Assembly: GCF_042683165.1 (NCBI RefSeq)
Contig: NZ_JBHUIZ010000012.1
Coordinates: 248,001-312,000, forward strand
Source: Tigheibacillus halophilus
GTDB lineage: Bacteria > Bacillota > Bacilli > Bacillales > Amphibacillaceae
Direction: 5' to 3'
Length of the DNA: 64,000 nt
Positions 51,853 through 60,406 of the stretch are shown here, piece after piece. The translations under genes and the position numbers were made by a program. The stretch's first letter is position 1, and each line of letters starts with the position of its first letter. The notes below the pieces were generated by a model. It worked only from the letters and a program-made list of their open reading frames with translations, searched no databases and was not told where the DNA came from.

Positions 51853-53508
51853 TTAATAGCCTGTAGCCAGTCCGCCTGCACGTGGGTCGGCTGCGGCTTC
51901 GATGCGGTTATTCAAGATGTGGATTGCCTGAGCATGTCCGACCAAATCACTGAACGCATCGATCAGTTCGACATTAACGTGTCCCAGGTTTTCCAAATCT
52001 TTCACCATGTCTTCCGGGAATCGACCTTCCAGGCGCAAGCCGCGATGCTGCTCGCCCCATGTCCTGCCAAGCAGCCATCGTGGCGCATCAATTGCTTCTT
52101 GAATCGCGTAGCCTTGATCCAGCACTCTGGCAATGATAGCTGCCTGTGTCTGTGGTTCACCTTCACCGCCCATAGCTCCGACAATCATTTCCGGCCCCGT
52201 GTCATTGAGGACCATGGAACAGGTCAGTGTGTGGGCCGGCCTCTTTTCTGGCATCAGTCTATCCGCTGATTTTGAATCAAGTGAGAAGAACGCACCGCGG
52301 TTTTGCAGAAGCAGTCCGGTATCTCCGGCCACAAGTCCTGACCCCCATTCCCAATACAAGCTTTGGATCACGGCGACAGCGTTTCCATCTTCATCAACTG
52401 CACAACTGAAGGTGGTGTCCCCTCTTTGACCGAAGCCCTGCTCCGGAGGACCAATGGATGGGTCGATAATTTTTTTCGCCCGCTCAGCTAAGTATGCTTT
52501 ATCAAGCAATTGACTTGTAGGAACGTCATTGAAATTGGGATCGTCTAAATATTCATTGCGGTCTCTGAAAGCTAAAGCAGTCGCACGAGTGAAAATATCG
52601 ATAAATGCAGCACTATTATCACTGCTTTCACTGACGTCGAAATGCTCAAGCATCCCCAAAATCGCTAATGTTGCCATACCTTCAGAGTTAGGCGGTGGTG
52701 CGATGACTGTTTTGCCGCGATAATCCATTGTCAGTGGTTTGACCCATTCAGATTGGTGTGCCGCGAAGTCTGCTTCGGAGAGAATACCGTTGTTATCGGC
52801 TAAAAATTCACATATTTTTTTTGCTATGCTACCCTTATAAAAAGCGTCCCGTCCTTGTTCGGATATCTTTTCAAGCGTTTTTGCAAGGGACCTATTCTTC
52901 ATGATATCTCCGGGGAGATAAGGTGCCACTTTGTCTTTCAAGAAAGTAAATGCAGTAGTATCATGAGAGCGTAAAAGCCCAAGTGACTGCTCTGAAAATT
53001 TCGCCAGTGACGGGCTTACAGGGAAGCCTTCTCTGGCAAAGTTGATTGCTGGTTTCAGGCACTCAGAAAATGCTAGTCTTCCGAACCGTTTGCTTGCTTG
53101 GCACCAGCCATCAACGGCCCCAGGCACAGTGATTGCAGATTTTGGACCGCGTTCATCGATTTTTTCTTGATTTTTATAATCATCCATGCTGACGTGTTTA
53201 GAAGAATGCCCGCTTGCGTTCAGTGCGAAGGTTTGCTTTGTTTTAGCATCGTAAATAAGCCAAAACGCATCCCCTCCAGCACCTGTCATATGAGGGAATA
53301 CCACTCCCAAAGTAGCATTGACTGCGACCATCGCGTCGATTGCGTTTCCGCCTTTTTTGAGGATATCGTATCCGGCCATGGAGGCCAGATTATTCGGCGA
53401 AGCAACCGCAGCTTTCTTCGCCACAAATGGTTGGCCGTAGCGAGGGTCTTCTGTTTTATTGCTCTGTTTAGTCCCCTTTAGTGGATGTGTTTCTGTTTGA
53501 TCAGCCAT
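51853..53508 (-). CDS. Gamma-glutamyltransferase-family Ntn-hydrolase, cytosolic (HpxW/YwrD-like)
   Basis: 551 residues. The Ntn nucleophile should be Thr365 in QRGDTTFSCAVDEDGN, generated by self-cleavage; GGNAIDAMVAVNATLGVV and MGGEGEPQTQAAI are family markers. There is no signal peptide, unlike secreted Ggt, so it acts inside the cell. Relatives include B. subtilis YwrD and Klebsiella HpxW, which hydrolyses oxamate to oxalate. Being in one operon with oxdC makes an oxalate-yielding amidohydrolase an attractive reading, but glutathione hydrolase activity is not excluded. GGGAGGAGG precedes the ATG. Confidence 0.85.
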   Translation of the reverse strand: MADQTETHPLKGTKQSNKTEDPRYGQPFVAKKAAVASPNNLASMAGYDILKKGGNAIDAMVAVNATLGVVFPHMTGAGGDAFWLIYDAKTKQTFALNASGHSSKHVSMDDYKNQEKIDERGPKSAITVPGAVDGWCQASKRFGRLAFSECLKPAINFAREGFPVSPSLAKFSEQSLGLLRSHDTTAFTFLKDKVAPYLPGDIMKNRSLAKTLEKISEQGRDAFYKGSIAKKICEFLADNNGILSEADFAAHQSEWVKPLTMDYRGKTVIAPPPNSEGMATLAILGMLEHFDVSESSDNSAAFIDIFTRATALAFRDRNEYLDDPNFNDVPTSQLLDKAYLAERAKKIIDPSIGPPEQGFGQRGDTTFSCAVDEDGNAVAVIQSLYWEWGSGLVAGDTGLLLQNRGAFFSLDSKSADRLMPEKRPAHTLTCSMVLNDTGPEMIVGAMGGEGEPQTQAAIIARVLDQGYAIQEAIDAPRWLLGRTWGEQHRGLRLEGRFPEDMVKDLENLGHVNVELIDAFSDLVGHAQAIHILNNRIEAAADPRAGGLATGY

Positions 53509-53681
53509 ATTGACCTCCTCCCTATAGGAGGGATACCCGTGTAATAAGTTATTAAACTTTGTGAAAAAATCTGTACACTGTCAAAGGAAAAGCTGGTAGT
53601 TGTTATGAAACCTTTGTTCAGCGTGTTTGACACAGTTTTGCATGTATGGACAAGTGACAATTCTCATAGTAAGATAATAAA

Positions 53682-53696
53682 TGATAATGATTCTCA
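53682..53696. promoter_or_regulatory. Fur box upstream of btr
   Basis: TGATAATGATTCTCA matches the 7-1-7 Fur consensus TGATAAT-N-ATTATCA with one mismatch. It lies 30 bases before the btr start codon. Confidence 0.8.
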
Positions 53697-53726
53697 TTGT
53701 TGATTATCGCTTAGAGGTGGTCTTGT

Positions 53727-55394
53727 ATGAATCCAGCATGCCCGGTGAATGAATGGCTGACGGAAAATATTTTTATCAAACTTGATACTGTCGATTATTT
53801 ATCCCATTCTGATATACATAGATTTAAACACCAATTTTTACAGTCATATGCCCTTATTCTTGCAACAAAGGGGCGGGTTTTATTAGAAGCGGATGAAACT
53901 GAGATGGAGCTGCATGGCTGTGAAGGATATGCGTGCAGTCCTGGAACGACGCTAGGCATTTGTGAAAGCAGCGAGCATTTCGAGGGCTATATCTTTTTTC
54001 TGAAAATATATGAAGAGCGAAAGGACAATCAAGCGATTTTGCAATCGGATATGCTGCTATTTTCCGGTGTTTGGAAGCTGCAAGAGAACCTGGATGCAGC
54101 TTCTGTCTGTAAAAAAATTTTTCAGACTTGGCATGATGCCTCTGGAACAGAACGCTTTCGCTGTCAAATGGATTTTCTGAATCTTTTATTATCAATGATT
54201 CACAGTCAGGAACAAGATGGCATGAAATCCTGCCTGTCCATAGAAGAAGTGAAGCAATTTATCGGCAAGCATTATATGCATCATATAACCGTCAATCAAC
54301 TGGCAGATTTGACAAGACTCAGTTGTAAATATTTTGCTGAAGTATTTAAAAAAAGATATGGCAAAACAGTGATGGAATATGTGACTGAACTTCGTTTACA
54401 AGAGGCAAAACGGCTAATGAACCAGGGGAATTTGAAAATCAAGGAGATTGCCCACGAGATAGGGTATAAGGATGAATTTTATTTTAGCCGTAAATTTAGG
54501 AAAGAGACTGGTATGACACCAACGAATTACATGAAAAACGTCAAACAAAAAGTAGTGGCATATACCTCAAATATTATTGGCCATCTTATTCCATTGCAGG
54601 TAATACCGTATGCTGCACCGATGCATCCTAAATGGACGTCCTATTATTATCATCATTATCGCAGGGAAATCCCTTTACCTTTAAGCGCCTACCGTATCAA
54701 TGAGGAATGGGAAACAAATATGATGCGTGTTATGCAAGAATCTGTAGATATCATTATCACATCTGCGGCAATCCAACCAAAAGAACAAACTTTACTGGAG
54801 AAAACAGCATCCGTGATATATGTTCCGCAGCAAATAAATAGCTGGCGGAATCAATTCCTATATATAGCTAATAAACTGGATAAAAATGAGCTGGCCCATA
54901 AATGGTTACAGACATATGAACAAAAGGCCGCCAGTATAAATGCCGCTCTCTGCAAACAGTTTATGAACAAAACCACTGCAGTGCTTAGAATGGTCAATGA
55001 CTCATTATATATCGAGACAGGCAATCAGTTGTTTTCTTTTCTGTTTGAGGATTTACACTCGTTCGTTCCGCACAGTTTATCTTTGGAAAAACTGCATCAG
55101 CCTATCACGATTGATTCATTGAGCCAGCTGCAAATCGACTGTATCTTTATGCTTGTCCGCCAGGATGATGAAACACGAAAGAATTGGGATATGTTGCAAA
55201 GGACAGAGCAGTGGCAACAACTTCCGGCGGTTAGAACCGGTAATGTGATGCTGGTTTCTTCCGATCCTTGGCTTGAAAATTCAGCACATGCCTATCTTCG
55301 TAAATTGGATTCAGTAGCTAAGCTTTTCAGTAATACGTCCAGTCAATTTCGGTCGATGCTCCATGTTTTTGATGGTGGATTTTCGGTACACTGA
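53727..55394 (+). CDS. btr: AraC-type regulator fused to a siderophore-binding domain (Btr-like)
   Basis: 555 residues. A cupin-like N-terminal part (1-165), an AraC helix-turn-helix pair (about 175-275, ITVNQLADLTRLSCKYFAEVFKKRYG and EIAHEIGYKDEFYFSRKFRKETG) and a C-terminal FeuA/BtuF-like periplasmic-binding domain (about 285-540). B. subtilis Btr has this architecture; it senses ferri-bacillibactin in the cytosol and activates feuABC. A GAGGTG ribosome site and a Fur box precede it. It is probably co-transcribed with the esterase gene. Confidence 0.9.
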   Translation: MNPACPVNEWLTENIFIKLDTVDYLSHSDIHRFKHQFLQSYALILATKGRVLLEADETEMELHGCEGYACSPGTTLGICESSEHFEGYIFFLKIYEERKDNQAILQSDMLLFSGVWKLQENLDAASVCKKIFQTWHDASGTERFRCQMDFLNLLLSMIHSQEQDGMKSCLSIEEVKQFIGKHYMHHITVNQLADLTRLSCKYFAEVFKKRYGKTVMEYVTELRLQEAKRLMNQGNLKIKEIAHEIGYKDEFYFSRKFRKETGMTPTNYMKNVKQKVVAYTSNIIGHLIPLQVIPYAAPMHPKWTSYYYHHYRREIPLPLSAYRINEEWETNMMRVMQESVDIIITSAAIQPKEQTLLEKTASVIYVPQQINSWRNQFLYIANKLDKNELAHKWLQTYEQKAASINAALCKQFMNKTTAVLRMVNDSLYIETGNQLFSFLFEDLHSFVPHSLSLEKLHQPITIDSLSQLQIDCIFMLVRQDDETRKNWDMLQRTEQWQQLPAVRTGNVMLVSSDPWLENSAHAYLRKLDSVAKLFSNTSSQFRSMLHVFDGGFSVH

Positions 55395-55427
55395 AACGGA
55401 TGAATGAAAGGGAGCGGATAAAAACCG

Positions 55428-56246
55428 ATGGAAAATGCGAAACCATTTCATATTCCAAATGCGATGCAATGGACAATGGAGAATAATCAAGGTGAACCTT
55501 ATCGGATGATGATGTGGGTACCGGATACCGAAGCCCCGCCCAACGGATTTCCGGTATATTATTTATTAGATGCAAATGCGATATTCGCTACAGTGACTGA
55601 AACGATACGTGTGCAATCAAGCGGCCCCCGAAAACTCGAACCGGCTGTGGTTGTAGGGATTGGTTATGATTCGGACAAACCAATTGTTACGGAAAGAAGA
55701 TTCAAAGATTATACGTTGCCGGCAAGCCCCGAAGAACTGCGGAAAAGAAAGAACGGTATGGCCTGGCCTGAGAATGGCGGTATTGAGGAATTTCTAGATT
55801 TCATTGAAGGAAAGGTGAAGCCTGAAGTTGCACGGCTTACTTCCATCAACCGCTATCGTCAGGCAATTTTTGGTCATTCACTAGGTGGTTTTTTGGTGCT
55901 TTATACATTATTTACCAGAAGTGAAATGTTCCAATACTATGCAGCTGGAAGCCCTTCTGTATGGTGGAAAAATCATATCATCTATACCTATCTGGATACA
56001 TATATGTCTGAGCGCGCAGCTGTGCAAAACAATGCACGGCAGGGCAGCACCAGATTATTCATTGGCGTCGGCAGTGAGGAACCAGAGGGAATGGTGGGTG
56101 GGGCGGAGTATGTTTATCAAAAATTGCAGAATGGGGTTGGGACCAATCTCCAGACGAGATTTGCCCATTATCAAGATGAAAGCCATATATCTATGTTGCT
56201 GCCATTCTTATCACAAGTGATCCGTGATTTTCGAAATGGTGGATGA
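55428..56246 (+). CDS. besA: Siderophore esterase-like alpha/beta hydrolase (BesA/IroE type)
   Basis: 272 residues, alpha/beta-hydrolase of the putative esterase family. Nucleophile Ser in IFGHSLGGFLVLYTLF (about 150), a later conserved YAAGSPSVWW and the likely catalytic His in DESHISML near 263. No signal peptide, so it acts on imported ferri-siderophore, opening the trilactone backbone to release iron. It follows btr by 33 bases and faces feuABC. Bacillibactin as substrate is inferred from context. Confidence 0.85.
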   Translation: MENAKPFHIPNAMQWTMENNQGEPYRMMMWVPDTEAPPNGFPVYYLLDANAIFATVTETIRVQSSGPRKLEPAVVVGIGYDSDKPIVTERRFKDYTLPASPEELRKRKNGMAWPENGGIEEFLDFIEGKVKPEVARLTSINRYRQAIFGHSLGGFLVLYTLFTRSEMFQYYAAGSPSVWWKNHIIYTYLDTYMSERAAVQNNARQGSTRLFIGVGSEEPEGMVGGAEYVYQKLQNGVGTNLQTRFAHYQDESHISMLLPFLSQVIRDFRNGG

Positions 56247-56248
56247 TA

Positions 56249-56283
56249 GGCAGGAAGTCTTTGGCATACCAAGACATCCTGCC
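56249..56283. terminator. Terminator between besA-like gene and feuC-like gene
   Basis: Long stem GGCAGGAAGTCTTTGG / CCAAGACATCCTGCC with a 4-base loop. Tails are only moderately T-rich, so efficiency is uncertain. Confidence 0.6.
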
Positions 56284-56289
56284 GTGGTT

Positions 56290-57312
56290 TCAAACTTTTG
56301 CTTTGAACAATAAGTAGACAAAATACGGAACACCAATAATGGCAACGATAATCCCTGCTGGGATTTCCGCGGGCTGTACAATAGTTTTTGCTAATAAATC
56401 GGCAAAGACGACTAGAATCATTCCGATTACTCCGCTTAACGGCAAAATATACCTGTGCTTGGAACCAACCAGACGACGGGCGATATGCGGAGAGATGAGC
56501 CCGACAAAACTGATTGTTCCTGAAACGGATACACATGCTGCAACTAACCCAACACTTGATAATAAAAGGACGATCTTTTGTTTCTCTGTTTGAACCCCAA
56601 GTCCCTTCACGCTCTCTTCCTGTAATTGAAAAACATCCAGTACATGTGCTTTATAGATAATCACTGGCAGGAAGAAGACAAACCAGGGCAGCATGGCCAC
56701 GAGATAGTACCAATTGGCATGCCAGATGGATCCGGTGACCCACACAGTCGCTAAATCGAAATCAGAAGAGGACATCTTCAATGATAGAAAAAGGGACACA
56801 GAGCTAAGCCCTGTACTGATTGCAATGCCAATCAACAGCAGCCGCTGGGGATCCAATCTTCCACGTTCCCATGACAGGATGAAGATGAGCAGGGAGGCCA
56901 ATGTACCTCCAATAAAGCCGAATATAGGCATAGAAAACGTTGCAAGCAAGCTATCCGTCTGCAGATTTCCAAGAAAGAAATACATGAAAACGACAATTGC
57001 CAAGCCGGCTCCCGCATTGATTCCAATAATACTGGGATCTGCAAGGCCATTTTTAGAAACGGATTGAATAACTGTTCCCGCAACGGCTAACCCAAGCCCT
57101 ACCAAAGCCCCAACAATGATACGGGGCAAACGGAATTCCAAAATGACGAGATCCAGTTCCGGCTGCGGGTCAATACGAAACAGGGTTTGCCAAACTTCTG
57201 TAAAAGACATGGCGTACGTACCAGTAACCAGGCTGGTATAGGATAATATGGCGCAGACGATCATGCCTAGTCCAAAGAGAACTGCAAATCTTGTCTTTTC
57301 CAGTTTAAACAT
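56290..57312 (-). CDS. feuC: Iron-siderophore ABC permease, FeuC-like
   Basis: 340 residues, FecCD family with about nine to ten helices. Landmarks: RLPRIIVGALVGLGLAVAGTVIQ, NGLADPSIIGINAGAG and FVGLISPHIARRLVG (coupling helix to the ATPase). ATG at 57312 with GGGGGG upstream; it overlaps the end of feuB by 8 bases. It forms a heterodimeric channel with FeuB. No ATPase gene is present, as in B. subtilis, where the shared ATPase YusV serves this system. Confidence 0.92.
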   Translation of the reverse strand: MFKLEKTRFAVLFGLGMIVCAILSYTSLVTGTYAMSFTEVWQTLFRIDPQPELDLVILEFRLPRIIVGALVGLGLAVAGTVIQSVSKNGLADPSIIGINAGAGLAIVVFMYFFLGNLQTDSLLATFSMPIFGFIGGTLASLLIFILSWERGRLDPQRLLLIGIAISTGLSSVSLFLSLKMSSSDFDLATVWVTGSIWHANWYYLVAMLPWFVFFLPVIIYKAHVLDVFQLQEESVKGLGVQTEKQKIVLLLSSVGLVAACVSVSGTISFVGLISPHIARRLVGSKHRYILPLSGVIGMILVVFADLLAKTIVQPAEIPAGIIVAIIGVPYFVYLLFKAKV

Positions 57313-58315
57313 GTGCTTTCCCCCCATTTCGCTTGATTAAATAAATGAAGAAGGGAACGCCGATAAAGGAAGTAACAACGCTGATTGGTGTTTCAAATGG
57401 GCTGTTCAGGAAGCGGCTGACCAAATCGGCAGATAGCAGAAAGATGCCCCCCAAAAGGCCAGCGGATGGTATGATCCAACGATAATCATTCCCAATCAGA
57501 TAACGGGTCATATGCGGTACGAGCAGACCAACGAATGCGACTTTGCCAGCCATCGCTACGGAAATACCTGTTAATATCGCAACGGTAAGAATGGTCAGCC
57601 ATTTGATCCGTGTGACTTTTTCCCCAAGCCCGATAGCCACTTGGTCACCTAAAGAAAGCACAGTGATCGATTTGGATAAATAGATTGCCAGGCTAAGACC
57701 GGCCAAAGCAAATGGAATGATCAGCTTTATCATGGAAGGATCCAGTTGGTGCAGTCTGGCATTATACCAGAAACTGATATTTTGGGATGTTTTGAAGTAA
57801 ATGGCAAACGCCGATGCCAGGCTGCTTAGGAATGTCCCGACGATGGTTCCCAGTATGGCCAAACGGACTGGCGATAAACCATGCGGCAGGATGGAACCAA
57901 GCCCGAACACTACTCCCACTCCAAAAGCTGAGCCGGCCAAGGAGAAGAAAATAAGCTCTACTGTGTTTATACCTGGAAAAAACACCATAGCTAGCGTGAT
58001 GAAAAATACAGACCCATCGGAAACCCCCATAATGGAAGGGGATGCAAGATAGTTTCTTGTCATCCCCTGCATCAAAGCACCTGATATTGCCAGAAAGGCA
58101 CCGATCAAGCATGTGCCAATTGTTCTGGGAAGGCGTGAATGCATCAGTATCTGGTGATCTGGGTTACTTGCATCGAAATGTATGAAAGCCTCTTTGATCG
58201 TTTCAAGAGAGATATCCTTTGCACCGAACATAATGGACAGCATGCCGACTGTGATAAAGGCAAAAGGTGCAAGAATCCATATCCATTTCGTCGTTTTTTT
58301 TAATTGGGTTTGCAT
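57305..58315 (-). CDS. feuB: Iron-siderophore ABC permease, FeuB-like
   Basis: 336 residues, FecCD family. Motifs: RLPRTIGTCLIGAFLAISGALMQ, NYLASPSIMGVSDGS and FVGLLVPHMTRYLIG. AGGTG lies 7 bases before the ATG. It follows feuA by 15 bases and overlaps feuC. Confidence 0.92.
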   Translation of the reverse strand: MQTQLKKTTKWIWILAPFAFITVGMLSIMFGAKDISLETIKEAFIHFDASNPDHQILMHSRLPRTIGTCLIGAFLAISGALMQGMTRNYLASPSIMGVSDGSVFFITLAMVFFPGINTVELIFFSLAGSAFGVGVVFGLGSILPHGLSPVRLAILGTIVGTFLSSLASAFAIYFKTSQNISFWYNARLHQLDPSMIKLIIPFALAGLSLAIYLSKSITVLSLGDQVAIGLGEKVTRIKWLTILTVAILTGISVAMAGKVAFVGLLVPHMTRYLIGNDYRWIIPSAGLLGGIFLLSADLVSRFLNSPFETPISVVTSFIGVPFFIYLIKRNGGKAHV

Positions 58316-58330
58316 CTTTCAACACCTACA

Positions 58331-59308
58331 TTAATCTGCTAATTTATCTGAAACAGCTTTTAAGAATTCGGTCCTGCTGTATAGCGGTCCGCCCTCTAGA
58401 ATCGGATCAATCGTATTCACAAATACTTTATCATGTTGGACAGCCTTCAAGCTCTGCCAAATTGGATTTTTCTCTAAATCTTTCAGTGCATTTTTATCAT
58501 CTGCATTAGACGATGCTTCGAATTGAACAAACATATAGTCCGGGTCGATTTCCGATAGTTTTTCAAGCGGAAGCATTTCTTGGGCTTTTGCTGCTTTTAC
58601 TTCATCCGGCGCTTGGTAACCTAAATCTTCGTACAAACTCGCATTCAAGAATACATTTTCCGGATAGATGAAGATATCACCATTTCGGATACGAATGGAA
58701 AGCACATTCTTGTCCTTGACTGAACTGCCTAATTTCTCTTTCGTATCTTCTAATTGTTTCTCGTATGACTGAAGTGCTTTTTTAGCGACGTCTTCTTTTC
58801 CAGTCAGCTCGGCCAGCACGTTCAAGTTATCTTTCCAATCATCGGAGATATGGGAAATTGGTATGACCGGTGCGAGCTTCTCTACTTTTTCCGTTGTTTC
58901 CTCAGGGAATTTCGTACTCATTAAAATGACATCTGGTTTTAATTGCAAAATTGCTTCTAAATTTGGCTCCGTTTTTTCCCCGATTGGTTTGGCGTCACTT
59001 AAAATAGTGGATGCGAACAGTTTTGGAAATTCACCGCCGGTTGTACTTGCTCCAACAGGTTTTACATCAAGCACCATCGAATCTTCCATCGCCTCAATCG
59101 CTCCGACGATCACAATCCTATTCACGTTTTGAGGGACTTTATATTCCTTGCCCAAATGTTTGATGACTCTTTCTCCATCAGAGGATACTGATGTTTTTTG
59201 CTGATTTTCTTCTTTTTCATTCTTCGTGCTTCCTTTCTCGCCTGCCCCGCAGGCAGCAAGTATAACGAGAAATATGATTGCCAGTGTGGCAATGGTATAT
59301 CTTTTCAT
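58331..59308 (-). CDS. feuA: Siderophore-binding lipoprotein, FeuA-like
   Basis: 325 residues. A lipoprotein signal with lipobox LAAC (Cys20) is followed by a charged linker and a two-lobed class III binding domain (about 50-320). The domain ends with SRTEFLKAVSDKLAD. It captures ferri-bacillibactin or a similar triscatecholate outside the membrane and delivers it to FeuBC. AAGGGGA precedes the ATG; a Fur box lies 25 bases further upstream. Confidence 0.93.
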   Translation of the reverse strand: MKRYTIATLAIIFLVILAACGAGEKGSTKNEKEENQQKTSVSSDGERVIKHLGKEYKVPQNVNRIVIVGAIEAMEDSMVLDVKPVGASTTGGEFPKLFASTILSDAKPIGEKTEPNLEAILQLKPDVILMSTKFPEETTEKVEKLAPVIPISHISDDWKDNLNVLAELTGKEDVAKKALQSYEKQLEDTKEKLGSSVKDKNVLSIRIRNGDIFIYPENVFLNASLYEDLGYQAPDEVKAAKAQEMLPLEKLSEIDPDYMFVQFEASSNADDKNALKDLEKNPIWQSLKAVQHDKVFVNTIDPILEGGPLYSRTEFLKAVSDKLAD

Positions 59309-59333
59309 GGAGAGATCCCCTTCCTATTCTAAT

Positions 59334-59348
59334 TGATAATCTTTATCA
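59334..59348. promoter_or_regulatory. Fur box upstream of feuABC
   Basis: TGATAATCTTTATCA matches the 7-1-7 consensus with one mismatch and lies inside a larger TTGATAA/TTATCAA palindrome. Confidence 0.85.
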
Positions 59349-59465
59349 ATTACAGTATAGCGGCAAAAGAATCACCAGGACATGGACAATTGGCTGATAT
59401 TATACTGGACGAAAGGAAGCATATTAGGTAGGAAGGGTTGTTTTGCAGGGGAACGGATAGTAATA

Positions 59466-59496
59466 AAACCAGCAAATTGTACCAATTTGCTGGTTT
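59466..59496. terminator. Hairpin, probable terminator between trpA and feuA
   Basis: Perfect 14-bp stem AAACCAGCAAATTG / CAATTTGCTGGTTT with a 3-base loop, about 140 bases past the trpA stop on the minus strand. The tail is TATTAC, weakly T-rich. Confidence 0.55.
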
Positions 59497-59635
59497 ATCA
59501 TAGGCTTAGGAAGTATACAAACGAACCCGTCAGTGCCATTTTCAGAGCCAGCCATCCAGCTCTGAGTCAGCCTGCTTGGCTTGACGCAGTTTGTCCGCTG
59601 CCAAACTGGGGGTTGTATTTTTTTCTGGCAATACG

Positions 59636-60406
59636 CTATTGTAAGGCAATCAGCTTCCGGATATCATCTAAACGTTGCTGTTGAAACAATTCAATAATCT
59701 TACTGCCGATCACGACACCATCTCCATAGCTCGCAAATTCTTGGGCGCGGGCGGGGGAAGAGATGCCAAATCCTGCTAAAACAGGCACAGTGCTTTGGGT
59801 TTTCAACTGTTGCAAATAGACGCCAACATCGTTTGCATGTGCATCCCTGCCGCCAGTGGTCCCATTGACGGTGACAGCATAAAGGAAGCCTTCTGATTTA
59901 TCGGCAAGCATGGTGATACGCTCCTCGGGACTAGTCAACGCTACAAGGCGGATAAGAGCGATGTTTGAATCGGCAAGTGAATCAGAAACCAGATTTTCTT
60001 CTTCTAACGGCAAGTCCGGAACAATAATACCATCCACCCCGGAAGAAGAACATTTTTTGGCAAAGCAATCCACACCCATTGCTAAAATCGGATTGAGATA
60101 AGTCATCAATATGATGGGAAGAGGGGCTGGATGTTGAAAAGATGATAACTGCGCTAATATGGCGGACAGACTTGCACCTTCGTTTAAAGCCCGAATCCCC
60201 GCCTGCTGTATCGTAGGGCCATCGGCGACAGGATCTGAAAATGGTATTCCCAATTCCACTGCGGTAGCACCACAATCCTTTAAAAATTGCAATCTTTCTT
60301 CCAGTATGGACAGACCGCCATCGCCGGCCATGATATATGGCACACATATCTTATGGCCAGCCTGTAATGTGTCTTGCAGTACTGTCTCTAAATTTGTTTT
60401 CCCCAT
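59636..60406 (-). CDS. trpA: Tryptophan synthase alpha chain
   Basis: 256 residues, TIM barrel that releases indole from indole-3-glycerol phosphate. Catalytic Glu lies in ATAVELGIPFSDPVADG together with the Asp of SDPVADG. VTGGRDAHAND-like NGTTGGRD and GFGISSPAR phosphate-binding loops are present. Its ATG shares one base with the trpB stop (TAATG), a coupling that balances the two subunits. Last gene of the visible trp operon. Confidence 0.96.
   Translation of the reverse strand: MGKTNLETVLQDTLQAGHKICVPYIMAGDGGLSILEERLQFLKDCGATAVELGIPFSDPVADGPTIQQAGIRALNEGASLSAILAQLSSFQHPAPLPIILMTYLNPILAMGVDCFAKKCSSSGVDGIIVPDLPLEEENLVSDSLADSNIALIRLVALTSPEERITMLADKSEGFLYAVTVNGTTGGRDAHANDVGVYLQQLKTQSTVPVLAGFGISSPARAQEFASYGDGVVIGSKIIELFQQQRLDDIRKLIALQ

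Larger units (their letters stand above)
59309..59635. other. Intergenic region between feuA and trpA
   Basis: Holds the feuA Fur box (59334-59348) and hairpins at 59466-59496, about 59550-59575 (CAGAGC/GCTCTG) and 59585-59610 (CAGTTTG/CAAACTG). The latter ones lie just past the trpA stop. No gene recognised. Confidence 0.5.
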
